Numbered from the stretch's first letter, positions 1-9,725 are shown. The stretch: 64,000 nucleotides of DNA from Streptomyces sp. B3I8 (GCF_030816915.1 NZ_JAUSYN010000002.1:1153501-1217500); one strand, 5' to 3'. Numbers and translations: made by a program. The notes: generated from the letters alone by a model not told the origin.

Positions 1-668
<668 letters not shown>

Positions 669-673
669 CGGGC

Positions 674-1117
674 TCAGGCCTCCGGCCGCACCGCCGGGAC
701 CTCCCCCTTCGGCTGCATGATCATGCGGGAGACCACGAACGTGACCGGAATCGCCGCGGCGGAGGCCAGGAGCGGGGCGAACCTGCTGCCGGAATGCAGC
801 ACGTCGACGATCACATAGAGGCCGGCGGTGGTGATGAGGAAATTCGTGACGTTGGTCAGCGGAAAGAGCAGAAATTTTCGCCAGGTCGGCCGGATCCGGT
901 AGGTGAACCACGCGTTGAGGAAAAAAGAACCGATCATGCTGATCAAAAAACCCAGCACATGCGCGGCGAGATAGGGCAGCCGGGTCAGCAGCAGGAGATA
1001 GCACCCGTAGTACGTGCCGGTGTTCACCACGCCGACGGCGGAGAAGACAAGGATCTGCCGCGCCATCGGCCGGGGGGTCCGGGTCGAAGTGGTCGTCGTC
1101 GTGCCGGTGAGGGACAT
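674..1117 (-). CDS. GtrA-family membrane protein
   Basis: A 147-residue protein with four predicted membrane segments, the first beginning near residue 20 (QILVFSAVGVVNTGTYY), as in the GtrA/DPMS flippase-like family. GtrA proteins are thought to help move polyprenyl-phosphate sugars across the membrane for glycan or lipid decoration. The start codon overlaps the stop of the glycosyltransferase gene (ATGA), so the two are translationally coupled. The GT2-GtrA pair followed by a YfhO-type protein is a typical undecaprenyl-phosphate-sugar module. The sugar and acceptor cannot be read from the sequence. Confidence 0.85.
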   Translation of the reverse strand: MSLTGTTTTTSTRTPRPMARQILVFSAVGVVNTGTYYGCYLLLLTRLPYLAAHVLGFLISMIGSFFLNAWFTYRIRPTWRKFLLFPLTNVTNFLITTAGLYVIVDVLHSGSRFAPLLASAAAIPVTFVVSRMIMQPKGEVPAVRPEA

Positions 1118-2268
1118 CAGGGGATGAGGTTCTTCCGTGTGGTTCCCGCGCCGTTCCCGTTCCCCATGTCCGCCCCGCTTCCCGTGTGTGCCGTGTCCGT
1201 AGCGTTCGCCGTGTGTGCCGAGGTCGCAGTGCTCGGCGTGTTCGCCGTGTTCACGGCGTCCGTCGTGTCGACCTGACTCTGCGTGTGAGCCGTGTGAGCC
1301 GTGTGAGCCGTCTTCGACATGTCTGCCGCGTTCGCCGCGCCCTCGACGTTGCTCGCCTGCACCAGGAAGTGCGGGCGCCGCTTGACCTCGTAGTAGATGC
1401 GGCCGGTGTACTCCCCCACGACGCCCAGCATCACCATCTGTACGCCGGCCAGCGCGGTGACGACGGTGATCGTCGTGACGTAACCGGGGGTGCGGACGCC
1501 GTTGACGGCGGCCGCGCCCACGATCCACGCGGTGTAGAGCGCGGCGCACGTCAGCAGGCCCAGGCCGAGGTGGAGGGCGGCGCGCAGGGGCCGGTTGTTG
1601 AACGACAGCAGCCCGTCGAGGCCGTAGTTGAGCAGGGACTTCAGCGTCCAGGAGCTGCGCCCGTGGGTGCGCACCTCGTTCTCGTAGGCGAGCGTCGTGC
1701 CGGGAAAGCCCACCCAGGCGAACAGGCCCTTGGAGAAGCGGTTGTACTCGCTCATGGACAGCACCGCGTCCACCACGCGCCGGGACAGCAGCCGGAAGTC
1801 CCCGACGCCGTCGACGAGCCGGACGTCGACGAGCCGGTTGACGATCCGGTAGTACAGGCGGGCGGTGAGGGTCCGGGTGAAGCGGTCGCCGCTCCGGTCG
1901 CGGCGGGCCATCACCTGGTCGTAGCCCTCTTCGTGCAGCTCCACCATGCGGCGGATCAGCCGCGGCGGGTGCTGCAGGTCGGAGTCCATGACGATGACAC
2001 AGTCCCCCGTGGCGTTTCGCAGTCCGGCGAGCAGGGCGGCCTCCTTGCCGAAGTTCCGGCTCAACGAGACGTACCGTACCCGCCGGTCCCGGTCCGCGAG
2101 GGAGCGCAGCAGGGGGAGGGTGCGGTCGCGGCTGCCGTCGTCGACGTACACGAACTCGGTGTCGTGGCCGAGCGGCAGCAGGTCGTCGGCGGCCTTGGCG
2201 ACCTCCTCGTGGAAGCGTTCGATGACGTCTTCCTCGTTGTGGCAGGGGGCGACGATCGAGATCAGCAT
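1117..2268 (-). CDS. GT2-family polyprenyl-phosphate sugar transferase with a low-complexity tail
   Basis: 383 residues. The N-terminal GT-A domain (about 1-230) shows IVAPCHNEE, DDGSRD, the metal-binding DSDLQHP and GDFRLLSR, as in DPM-synthase/GtrB-like enzymes that move a sugar from a nucleotide onto a polyprenyl phosphate. Two membrane helices follow (about 235-292). The last ~75 residues are an unusual Thr/Ala/His-rich tail with repeated AHT units, which the family does not normally have. The ATG is preceded by GGGAG at about 9 nt. It lies 23 bp downstream of the YfhO-type gene and overlaps gtrA, so the three form one operon. Confidence 0.88.
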   Translation of the reverse strand: MLISIVAPCHNEEDVIERFHEEVAKAADDLLPLGHDTEFVYVDDGSRDRTLPLLRSLADRDRRVRYVSLSRNFGKEAALLAGLRNATGDCVIVMDSDLQHPPRLIRRMVELHEEGYDQVMARRDRSGDRFTRTLTARLYYRIVNRLVDVRLVDGVGDFRLLSRRVVDAVLSMSEYNRFSKGLFAWVGFPGTTLAYENEVRTHGRSSWTLKSLLNYGLDGLLSFNNRPLRAALHLGLGLLTCAALYTAWIVGAAAVNGVRTPGYVTTITVVTALAGVQMVMLGVVGEYTGRIYYEVKRRPHFLVQASNVEGAANAADMSKTAHTAHTAHTQSQVDTTDAVNTANTPSTATSAHTANATDTAHTGSGADMGNGNGAGTTRKNLIP

Positions 2269-2291
2269 GGCTTGGTTCTCCCGTGACACGG

Positions 2292-4994
2292 TCAGCGAGC
2301 GTGGGTGACGCGCTCGCGCGATGGGGCGGCGGCCGTCGGCAGGGCCGAGGGGCCCGGTGTGCGTCGGCGGCGGACGGCGGCGAGGACGGCGAGCGCCACC
2401 GAGGCGGCCAGCGCGACACCCCCGATCGCGGAGCCCAGCTTCAGGCCGGGCGTATGGAAGGTGCAGGTCAACGTGGTGGCGGAGCCTCCCAGGGGGACGG
2501 CGACGAGTCCGTGGTACGTGCGGGCGGGCCGTTCGGCTCCGTCGCCGGCGGCGCACCGCCAGCCGGCGATACGGGGTGCGGCGAGGACGGCGGTGCCGGT
2601 GCTGCCGGCCGGGAGTTCGGCGTGGACGGTGGCGCCGGAGACGGTGACCTCGGTCGCGCCGGTGTCCGTGAGCCGGTCGACGGCGCCGCGCAGCCGGGCG
2701 GTGTCCAGGCAGCCGACGGCGCCGTCCGGGACGGTGGTGCCGGCGTGGTCCGGGGACAGCGCGATCTCCAGCCGGCCCGAGTCCGGGACGGTGCCGAGGG
2801 GTTGCATGGCGGCGATCCGGCTGCCGGTGGTGTCGGACCGGAAGGCGACGGCGCGGGTGCCGGTGTCCTTGTCGGTGCTCGTTCCGGCGCTCGTACCGGC
2901 GCCCTTGCCGGTGCTCGTACCGGTGAGGCGCGCGGTGCCGGAGAAGTGCGGGGCCCACAGGAAGGCCTCGTCGCCCGCCCGGCAGCGCGCGGTGACGGCG
3001 GCCGGGCCCTCGGCACCGGTGCGGACGGTGAGACGGGGCACGGTGTAGACGCGGCTGCCGAGCAGCAGTTCCTGGTTCCGGTAGGGCGAGGCCCCGAACC
3101 CGGACGCGGCGCCCGTGTCCGGCCGCACGGTGACCAGGGGCGGCACCTGCTGCCGGGAGACGGTCACCGGGCCGCGGTCGCGCGGGTTCCAGCGCTGGTG
3201 CTGGTCCGGCGGGTTGTGCACCCGGGCGCCGACGGAGAAGACGGCGTCGGTGACGGGGTTGTCCAGGCTCTGCAGGCTGCGGCCGAGCGACGTCGACCCG
3301 CCGCCGACCGCGGCGAGCGTCCGGCTGAGCACATCGGCGGTGAGGCTGCTGTAGTACTGCGCGCCCTGACCGCCGACCGTCAGCGGGTCGTTGGCGACCG
3401 TCTGCTCCCGGCCGGGTTCGGTGCGGTACCGGGGCCAGCCGTCGGCCTTGTCGATCGCCTCGGCCTGCTGCTCCTGGCGCGTGCCCCAGGGCGCGTAGTC
3501 GTCCATCTGATTGAGCCGCAGCCGGGTGGCCACGGCGTCGGTCGCCGCTGCCTCGCCGAGCTGCGTGCCGGTCAGCAGCACCACGGCGAGCCCGGCGAGC
3601 ACGGTGCGGCGGCGGCCCCGGCCGAGTCCGGCGCCGATGCCGGTAGCGGTGCCGGTGCCGTTACGCGTCCCGCCACCGGCGATGCCGTCCGCGGGTTCCG
3701 CGTTCCGTTCCCGGGCGAGCAGGGCGAGCAGCCCGAGGCCGCCGAGCGAGCCCGCGGCGGCGAGGAGCAGCACCGGCAGGGCGTACGAGGGGGCCTCCAG
3801 ACCGCTGCGGCTCGCCACGGCGGCGATCACCGCGAACAGCACGCCACCGGCGCCGAGCGCACGCCGGCCCGGCGGCCCGTAGGCGAGCGCGTGCCAGGCG
3901 GCGAACACCATCAGGCCGCAGAGCACGAAGGCCTGCCGGTACGGGCTGCCGTTGGGGGTGGTGAAGGCGTGCCAGGCCAGATGGGTCGGCGTCCACTGCA
4001 ACGACAGGGCGACGGCGACGACCAGTGCCGTCCAGCCGGCGCGCTCCCGCACCGGTACCGCCCGGTGGAAGGGGAGGGCGAGGACGAGCACCAGCACGGT
4101 GACGCCGACGTAGAGGCCGGGGCTGGAGTAGGAGTACGTCGTCGGCAGCAGGCGGGCCAGCAGGTCCTCGCCCCCCACCGGTTCGAAGGTGGTGGTACGG
4201 CCCGGGTAGGCGTGGCGGGTGCCGATGTAGACGGTGACGACGAGCGGTGCGGCCAGGCCCACGCCGAGCGCGGTGGTGAGCGCGGCCCGGCCCGCCGCTG
4301 CCGCCGCCGTCCGGCGGGGTGTCCCGCCGAGCCACAGCCGCAGCAGCAGGACGAGGCCGGCGCCCAGGGTGGCCATGTAGGCGGTGTAGAAGTTGGCGAT
4401 CCAGGCGAGCGCCACGATCAGCACGCCCGCCACCCGGTGCCGCTCCTCCCGCGCCCACTCGCCGACCAGGCAGAGCAGCGGCAGGGCGAGGAGGCCGTCG
4501 AGCCACATCGGGTTGTACGAGGCGTAGGACAGGGTCCAGCCGCACAGGGCGTACGAGGTCCCCAGCAGGCCCGCCGCCCACCAGGGGCCGCCGGGGCGCA
4601 GCCGCGGCAGCAGCCAGGCCATGGCGGCCGCCGCGCACGCGGCCTTCAGGAGGGTGATCACATACACCGCGAGGTCGATCTCGTCGCGCGGGAACAGCGC
4701 CACCAGCGGGGCGAACGGGCTGCTGAGGTAGGTGCCGAGGTCGGGCAGGAAGCTGGAGCCGTACCCGGACTGCCAGTTGACGAACAGTCCGCCGTCGGCG
4801 CGGCCGTGCAGGAGGTCCCACAGGTGCGCGTGGAAGGGCACGTACTGGTTGCCCAGGTCGTTGACGGCACGGGTGCGGGAGCCGAAGGGGAAGCCGCGGG
4901 CAAGGATGTCACCGCCGCAGAGCCCGGTAGCGGTGAGCACCGCGGCGAGCAGCGCGGCGGCCCGCCCGTCGCGCGGCAGTATTGACCCATTCAT
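2292..4994 (-). CDS. YfhO-family large membrane protein (GT-C-like)
   Basis: 900 residues. Many hydrophobic segments fill the N-terminal ~480 residues, a large non-membrane domain spans about 500-860, and a final membrane helix lies near 865-885. This is the plan of YfhO proteins, which resemble GT-C glycosyltransferases; B. subtilis YfhO is linked to glycosylation of lipoteichoic acid. Here it would use the sugar-lipid made by the adjacent GT2 and flipped by GtrA to decorate an envelope polymer. The ATG was chosen because the hydrophobic core starts directly after it; an upstream in-frame extension of 55 codons lacks membrane character. The extracytoplasmic part has Gly/Thr/Lys-rich linkers. 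Confidence 0.82.
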   Translation of the reverse strand: MNGSILPRDGRAAALLAAVLTATGLCGGDILARGFPFGSRTRAVNDLGNQYVPFHAHLWDLLHGRADGGLFVNWQSGYGSSFLPDLGTYLSSPFAPLVALFPRDEIDLAVYVITLLKAACAAAAMAWLLPRLRPGGPWWAAGLLGTSYALCGWTLSYASYNPMWLDGLLALPLLCLVGEWAREERHRVAGVLIVALAWIANFYTAYMATLGAGLVLLLRLWLGGTPRRTAAAAAGRAALTTALGVGLAAPLVVTVYIGTRHAYPGRTTTFEPVGGEDLLARLLPTTYSYSSPGLYVGVTVLVLVLALPFHRAVPVRERAGWTALVVAVALSLQWTPTHLAWHAFTTPNGSPYRQAFVLCGLMVFAAWHALAYGPPGRRALGAGGVLFAVIAAVASRSGLEAPSYALPVLLLAAAGSLGGLGLLALLARERNAEPADGIAGGGTRNGTGTATGIGAGLGRGRRRTVLAGLAVVLLTGTQLGEAAATDAVATRLRLNQMDDYAPWGTRQEQQAEAIDKADGWPRYRTEPGREQTVANDPLTVGGQGAQYYSSLTADVLSRTLAAVGGGSTSLGRSLQSLDNPVTDAVFSVGARVHNPPDQHQRWNPRDRGPVTVSRQQVPPLVTVRPDTGAASGFGASPYRNQELLLGSRVYTVPRLTVRTGAEGPAAVTARCRAGDEAFLWAPHFSGTARLTGTSTGKGAGTSAGTSTDKDTGTRAVAFRSDTTGSRIAAMQPLGTVPDSGRLEIALSPDHAGTTVPDGAVGCLDTARLRGAVDRLTDTGATEVTVSGATVHAELPAGSTGTAVLAAPRIAGWRCAAGDGAERPARTYHGLVAVPLGGSATTLTCTFHTPGLKLGSAIGGVALAASVALAVLAAVRRRRTPGPSALPTAAAPSRERVTHAR

Positions 4995-5306
4995 TTCCGG
5001 CGGACTCCCCTTTGTCGATTCGCCCGTTAAGACGGCTCTCCTTTCCTCATGGTTGTACTCGGCAGTGGGATTTTCGCGATGGATACGCGGGCATCGGGAA
5101 CACAATGGAAGTTCACCGAACGGAATTCCTCGACAAGGGAAACTCAATGCGTCGCGCAAATGGCGGAAAGGTTAATTCACGGGCCGGTCGGGAGCGGAGA
5201 CGGTTCGACACCCCCGACGACGGTCACCGCCGCGACCGCTCACAATGGGCAGGGGGCCCGCCGATCGGGCGGGCGGCACGGGACGACGCACGGAGGGCGG
5301 GACGGG
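4995..5306. other. divergent intergenic region, locally lower G+C
   Basis: This 312-bp spacer separates the leftward YfhO operon from a rightward small gene and must hold both promoters. About 5035-5180 is clearly less GC-rich than its surroundings. I found no tRNA, repeat or convincing small gene. In-frame readings through it are open only because stop codons are rare. Confidence 0.5.
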
Positions 5307-5753
5307 ATGGGCGAGCTCTGGCCGGTAGCGGACGTAATGGCGTATCTGGCCGGGAACTGGCGGGTCGAGCGGTCGGTGCGGGACCTGTCCGGCGGTGACG
5401 AGGGCCGTTTCACCGGGACCACCGGGTTCGGCCCGCTGGACGGTGGCGGGCTGCTCCACGAGGAGTCCGGGACGTTCGTCTGGCAGGGCGTGGCACGGCC
5501 GGCCACGCGGACGCTGCGGTATCTGCCGGGGAGCGGCGGGGCGGGCACGGCGGACGTGCGGTTCGCGGACGGGCGCCCATTCCACGAACTGGACCTCGCC
5601 ACCGGGCGCTATGTCGCCGACCACCCCTGCGCGGCCGACTTCTACCGGGGCGAGTTCACCGTGCGGGACCGGGACCACTGGCGGACGGTGTGGCGGGTGG
5701 GCGGCCCGGCGAAGGACCTGGTGCTGACCACCGACTACGCACGGGCGGAGTGA
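5307..5753 (+). CDS. DUF6314-family protein
   Basis: 148 residues, soluble. It starts MGELWPVADVMAYLAGNW and continues with a beta-rich body containing GRFTGTTGF, GLLHEESGTF and a C-terminal TVWRVGGPAKDLVLTTDY. This resembles DUF6314, a lipocalin-like family of unknown function. The ATG has GGAGG about 10 nt upstream; an upstream in-frame extension of 86 codons looks non-coding. No partner gene is obvious, since the convergent neighbour is a phosphatase-like protein. No catalytic residues can be proposed. Confidence 0.7.
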   Translation: MGELWPVADVMAYLAGNWRVERSVRDLSGGDEGRFTGTTGFGPLDGGGLLHEESGTFVWQGVARPATRTLRYLPGSGGAGTADVRFADGRPFHELDLATGRYVADHPCAADFYRGEFTVRDRDHWRTVWRVGGPAKDLVLTTDYARAE

Positions 5754-5846
5754 GGCCGTCCCCGGACGGCGGAGAGGCCGATCCCCGGGGCGGAGTGAGG
5801 CCGAGCCCCGGGGCGCGGGCGAGGCCGGTCTCCTGGGTGGCCTCGC

Positions 5847-6440
5847 TCACGCCCTGGTGGGCAGGGGCGCGACGCCGTCGAAGCGGAGGTTCCAGTAGCC
5901 GGCGCGGCCGGTCAGGGTGGTCGTCGACAAGGGGTGGACGTCGAGGTTCCAGTAGGTCGCGGGGGGCGCCTTCAGGGCGTAGACGAGGACCGCGCGGATG
6001 ACCGAGGGCTCGGCTACGGCCACGATGCGGCAGCCCTCCTCGGCGGGCCGGGTGTCCAGCCAGCCGCCGACCCGCGAGATGAACGTGAGCAGGGACTCGC
6101 CGCCGTGCGGTGCGGCGCGCGGGTCGGCGAGCCACGCGTCCACCGCCTGCGGCTCCCGGGCCATCGCCTCGCCGAGGGTGAATCCGCGCCAGCGTCCCAT
6201 GTCACAGTCGCGCAGGGCGAGTTGCACGAGTGGGGCGTAGCCGAGGGCGTCACCGGTGGCGCGGCTGCGCGGGGTCGGCGAGCAGTAGCGCAGCTCGGAC
6301 GCCGCCAGCGGCAGCAACTGCTGGGCCACGCGCAGCACTTGGTCCCAGGCCGCCTGGTCCAGCGGTCGGTCGTCCTCGAAACGCTCGGCCGGCAGCGAGG
6401 TGTTGCGTGCCGCGGCGACGAACGTGACCCGAACGTGCAT
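5847..6440 (-). CDS. histidine-phosphatase-fold protein with a degenerate active site
   Basis: 197 residues. The fold signature of the phosphoglycerate-mutase-like (histidine phosphatase) superfamily is recognisable: an early strand VRVTFVAAARN, the block LRYCSPTPRSRATGDALG, then DCDMGRWRG and PHGGESL. The hallmark RHG catalytic triplet is replaced by AAARN, and the second catalytic histidine region reads AVAEPSVIRAVL. From the residues seen, a phosphohistidine intermediate cannot form, so it is either catalytically dead or mechanistically different. The ATG was chosen because upstream residues do not match the fold. Similar AAR-type proteins are, as I recall, widespread in Streptomyces. Confidence 0.75.
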   Translation of the reverse strand: MHVRVTFVAAARNTSLPAERFEDDRPLDQAAWDQVLRVAQQLLPLAASELRYCSPTPRSRATGDALGYAPLVQLALRDCDMGRWRGFTLGEAMAREPQAVDAWLADPRAAPHGGESLLTFISRVGGWLDTRPAEEGCRIVAVAEPSVIRAVLVYALKAPPATYWNLDVHPLSTTTLTGRAGYWNLRFDGVAPLPTRA

Positions 6441-6513
6441 GCGGTGATGGTGGGCCGCGCAAGTACGCAGGTCAAGGGCCGTTACGGGCCAGTTACCGAG
6501 GGTATACGCCTCT

Positions 6514-7965
6514 TCACCCGAAAACGGAGGTCGAGAAGACGTCGGCACAGGCCACCCGCAGCCGCCGTACCCCCTCGGCGATCTCGGCGGCGCCCGCGAC
6601 CGCCGCGAAGCTCAGCCGCAGGTGGGCGGCCGGGGGTTCGGCGCTGAAGTACGGGCGGCCCGGGGTGAGCGCGACGCCGGCCCGCAGGGCGGCCGCGGCC
6701 AGCGCGGACTCGTCGGTGCCGTCGGGCAGCCGTACCCAGAGGTGATAGCCGCCGGACGGCACATGGGGCAGGGCGAGGGCGGGCAGTTCGCGGCGGAGCG
6801 CGGTGGTCATCGTGTCCCGGCGGGCGCGCAGTTCGGCGGAGACCGCCCGCAGATGGCGCGGCCAGGCGGGCGCTCCGACCAGTTCCAGGGCGGCCTCCTG
6901 CAACGGGCGCGGCACGAAGAAGGTGTCGACGACCTGGATGGCCCGCAGTCGTTCGAACACCGGCCCGCGGGCGGCCAGTGCGCTCACCCGGAAGCTCGGC
7001 GAGGTCACCTTGGTGAGCGAGCCGACGTGCACCACCACCCCGTCCGGGTCCTCTGCGGCGAGCGGCGGCGGCAGCGGACCCGCGTCCTCGTGCACCAGCC
7101 GCCGCACGAAGTCGTCCTCGACGACGAACGCCCCGGCCGCGCGCGCGATCCGCAGCACCTCGGCCCGGCGCTCCGGGGCCAGTACCGCGCCGGTGGGGTT
7201 CTGGAACAGCGGCTGGCAGACGACGACCCGGGCGCCGCTCGCGCGGAAGGCGTCGGCAAGCAGGGCGGGCTTGATGCCGTCGGCGTCGACCGGCACGGGC
7301 ACCGGGCGCAGTCCGGCGGCGCGGGCGATGGCCAGCATGCCGGGGTAGGTGGGCGACTCCACCAGGACCGGGGCACCGGGTGGGGCCAGCGCGCGCAGCG
7401 CGGTGGTGAGCGCGGACTGGCCGCCCGCGGAGACCAGCACGTCGGCGGCGGTCACGGCGCCGCCGATGCCGCGCGCGAACCACTCGCGCAGCTCGGGCAG
7501 TCCTTCCATGGGCGGCCGGCCCCAGGCGCCCGGGCGGCGGCCGGCGCGGGCCAGGGCGGCGCCCATCGCCCGCTCCGGCTGGAGCGAGGGGTGCAGATAG
7601 CCGCCGTTGAGCTCGATCACTCCGGCGGGCGGGGCGGCGAGCGAGACGAGCACGCCGGAGGCGTCCACGGTGCGGGGCACGTGCTCGGTGGCCGGGTCGG
7701 CGCTGAGCGCCACCTCCTGCCAGGCGGTGTCTCCGGAGGGGGCCGGGTCCGGGCGCGGGTCCGCGCGGAAGGCACCGGAGCCGGGGCGGGTGACCACCAG
7801 GCCCTCGGCGGCGAGTTGCGCCAGCGCGCGGGAGACGGTCACCGGACCGGCCCGGAACCGCTCCACGAGGGCCCTGCTTGACGGCAGCTTTTCTCCCGGT
7901 GAGTAGCACTTCAGGTCCGCCCGGAGGGTTTCCACCAGCTCAGCGACGCTGTTACGCTCGTGCAT
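6514..7965 (-). CDS. MocR/PdxR-type regulator: GntR winged helix fused to a PLP aminotransferase domain
   Basis: 483 residues. Residues 1-70 form a GntR winged helix (EKLPSSRALVERFRAGPVTVSRALAQL). The rest is a fold-type I aminotransferase-like domain with NPTG, the PLP-binding lysine in GSLTKVTSPSFRV and a C-terminal HLRLSFA. MocR proteins use PLP or an amino-acid-PLP adduct as effector and often control a divergent gene. Here the ATG overlaps, on the opposite strand, the ATG of a drug/metabolite transporter, which is the likely target. Confidence 0.9.
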   Translation of the reverse strand: MHERNSVAELVETLRADLKCYSPGEKLPSSRALVERFRAGPVTVSRALAQLAAEGLVVTRPGSGAFRADPRPDPAPSGDTAWQEVALSADPATEHVPRTVDASGVLVSLAAPPAGVIELNGGYLHPSLQPERAMGAALARAGRRPGAWGRPPMEGLPELREWFARGIGGAVTAADVLVSAGGQSALTTALRALAPPGAPVLVESPTYPGMLAIARAAGLRPVPVPVDADGIKPALLADAFRASGARVVVCQPLFQNPTGAVLAPERRAEVLRIARAAGAFVVEDDFVRRLVHEDAGPLPPPLAAEDPDGVVVHVGSLTKVTSPSFRVSALAARGPVFERLRAIQVVDTFFVPRPLQEAALELVGAPAWPRHLRAVSAELRARRDTMTTALRRELPALALPHVPSGGYHLWVRLPDGTDESALAAAALRAGVALTPGRPYFSAEPPAAHLRLSFAAVAGAAEIAEGVRRLRVACADVFSTSVFG

Positions 7966-8920
7966 GAGAGCAGAGAGTAGCGCTATCAACGGGACCTCGG
8001 TAGCGGTCGAGCACGATCCGCAGGGTGGCCGGGAGGTTGATCCGGGGCGGTCGGCGGAGCGCCGCTCACTCGGGGGTGCGGCGCAGGCCGGGCTCGGGGT
8101 CGTCGCCTTCTCCCTCACCTTCCCCGCCACCGCCTGGGGGCTGGAGGGGTTCGGGCCCTGGTCGCTGGTGGCGGTGCGGGGCGTGCTGGCGGCGGTGCTC
8201 GCGGGCGGGTGCCTGCTGGTCCTGCGCATACCGGTGCCGTCGCGCCGGCACTGGGGCGGGCTCGCGGTGGTGGCCTGCGGAGTCGTGGTCGGGTTCCCGC
8301 TGCTCACCACGCTCGCGCTGCAAACCTCGACGACCGCGCACGCGGCCGTGGTGGTCGGGCTGCTGCCGCTGACCACCGCGTTGTTCTCGGCGCTGCGGGT
8401 GGGGTCCCGGCCGTCCCGCTCCTTCTGGGTCGCGGCGTGCGCCGGGGCGGCGGCCGTGATCGCGTTCACGGTGGGGCAGAGCGGCGGCGCGCTGACAGGG
8501 GCCGACGCGTATCTGTTCGGGGCACTGGTGGTGTGCGCGGCCGGGTACACCGAGGGCGGCCGGCTGGCGCGGGTGATGCCGGGGTGGCAGGTGATCGGGT
8601 GGGCGCTGGTGCTGTGTCTGCCGGTGTCACTGCCGGGGGCCTGGCTGGCGTTGACGTACGAGCCGGTGGTGCCGGGATGGCACGGGGTGGTCGGTCTGCT
8701 GTGGCTGGCGGTGGGGTCGCAGTTCCTGGGGCTGGTGGTCTGGTACCGGGGCATGGCGGCGGTCGGGATACCCCGGGCGAGTCAACTGCAGTTGGCGCAG
8801 CCCCTTCTGACGCTGGTGTGGTCGGTGCTGCTGCTGGGTGAACGTCTGACGTGGGCGGCGCCGGTGACGGCCCTCGCGGTGCTGGTGTGCATCGCGGTCA
8901 CGCAACGGGCGCGGACGTGA
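7964..8920 (+). CDS. EamA/DMT-family transporter
   Basis: 318 residues. A hydrophilic leader of about 38 residues precedes ten predicted membrane helices in two EamA repeats. Repeat one contains TAHAAVVVGLLPLTTALFSAL, and repeat two ends with QLQLAQPLLTLVWSVLLLGE, the usual family signature. Members export amino acids or related metabolites. The start overlaps the start of the divergent MocR regulator, which suggests the regulator senses an amino-acid-like ligand and controls this exporter. The long leader leaves open an internal start. The 3' end overlaps the convergent HTH gene by 23 bp. Confidence 0.85.
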   Translation: MRAESSAINGTSVAVEHDPQGGREVDPGRSAERRSLGGAAQAGLGVVAFSLTFPATAWGLEGFGPWSLVAVRGVLAAVLAGGCLLVLRIPVPSRRHWGGLAVVACGVVVGFPLLTTLALQTSTTAHAAVVVGLLPLTTALFSALRVGSRPSRSFWVAACAGAAAVIAFTVGQSGGALTGADAYLFGALVVCAAGYTEGGRLARVMPGWQVIGWALVLCLPVSLPGAWLALTYEPVVPGWHGVVGLLWLAVGSQFLGLVVWYRGMAAVGIPRASQLQLAQPLLTLVWSVLLLGERLTWAAPVTALAVLVCIAVTQRART

Positions 8921-9725
8921 GACCTGTCTCCCCCGCCCCGTGTGGTGGTCGGGCGAAGCGCCGCCGGGTCGACGCGTCGGCGGGCAGGAACGTCTCCATG
9001 TGCAGGCCCTCCAGGGCGGCGTCGGTGGGCGTGCTGAGCCGCGCCGAGGTGCTGAAGAAGCGCAGGAGGTCACCCCCGTCCGTGGCGAGTTCCAGGGTGA
9101 GCACCGGACTGCCGACGGGCGCGGTCCGGCAGGTACCGGCGAGATGGCTGCCGGCCTCCTCGGCCAGGGCGAGGTGGCGCGGGTCGTGGGAGCGCTCGGC
9201 CCGGTGGACGAGCTGGTGGTACAGGTGCGAGGCCCACTCGGTGAAGTTGCCGATCCGCGGCGCCAGACCGCCGGGGTGCAGGCACAACCGGATGACGTTG
9301 ACCGGGGGTTCGAGCAGTTCCGGAGCACAGCCGGCCAGGAGCACGTCGACGCCGGCGTTGGAGTCGACGACGTCCCAGTAGTCGTCGAGCAGCAGCGCCG
9401 GGTAGGGCAGGTGCGCGTCGAGCAGCCCCCGCAGGCCCTCCATGACCAGGGCGACCGAGGCGTCGTCCAGGCCGCGGTCCCGGTACCGGGGCGCGTACCC
9501 GCCGGCCAGCAGCAGCCGGTTCCGCTCGCGCAGCGGGACGTCGAGGTGGTCCGCCAGGTGCAGGATCATCTCCGGCGTGGGCCGCGCCCTGCCGGTCTCC
9601 ACGCGGCTGAGGTGCCGGGTGGAGACGGAGGAACGGTTCGACAACTCCTGCTGGCTGAAGCGGCGGCGTTCCCGCCAGCCGCGCAACAGCGGGCCCACTT
9701 CTCCGGTGTCCGTGGCCGTGGTCAT
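8898..9725 (-). CDS. XRE-family regulator with MmyB-like ligand-binding domain
   Basis: 275 residues. An N-terminal helix-turn-helix (about 10-65, RFSQQELSNRSSVSTRHLSR) is followed by the MmyB-like domain with YPALLLDDYWDVVDSN and NVIRLCLHPGGL. These domains are PAS-like and may bind fatty-acid-type ligands. The gene is divergent from a SnoaL-like gene 124 bp away, which is a common arrangement for this regulator class and a candidate target. Its end overlaps the transporter gene convergently. Confidence 0.85.
   Translation of the reverse strand: MTTATDTGEVGPLLRGWRERRRFSQQELSNRSSVSTRHLSRVETGRARPTPEMILHLADHLDVPLRERNRLLLAGGYAPRYRDRGLDDASVALVMEGLRGLLDAHLPYPALLLDDYWDVVDSNAGVDVLLAGCAPELLEPPVNVIRLCLHPGGLAPRIGNFTEWASHLYHQLVHRAERSHDPRHLALAEEAGSHLAGTCRTAPVGSPVLTLELATDGGDLLRFFSTSARLSTPTDAALEGLHMETFLPADASTRRRFARPPHGAGETGLTSAPVA

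Noticed and set aside
2283..4985. Long open frame on the + strand opposite the YfhO gene (about 900 codons)
   Set aside because: It is a low-complexity Gly/Arg/Ala/Glu reading caused by the GC-rich third positions of the real gene; no domain is recognisable.
5140..5225. tRNA-Leu-like words (GGCGGAA and GGTTCGA) in the spacer before the DUF6314 gene
   Set aside because: The T-stem does not pair beyond two bases and no acceptor stem forms, so it is chance similarity.
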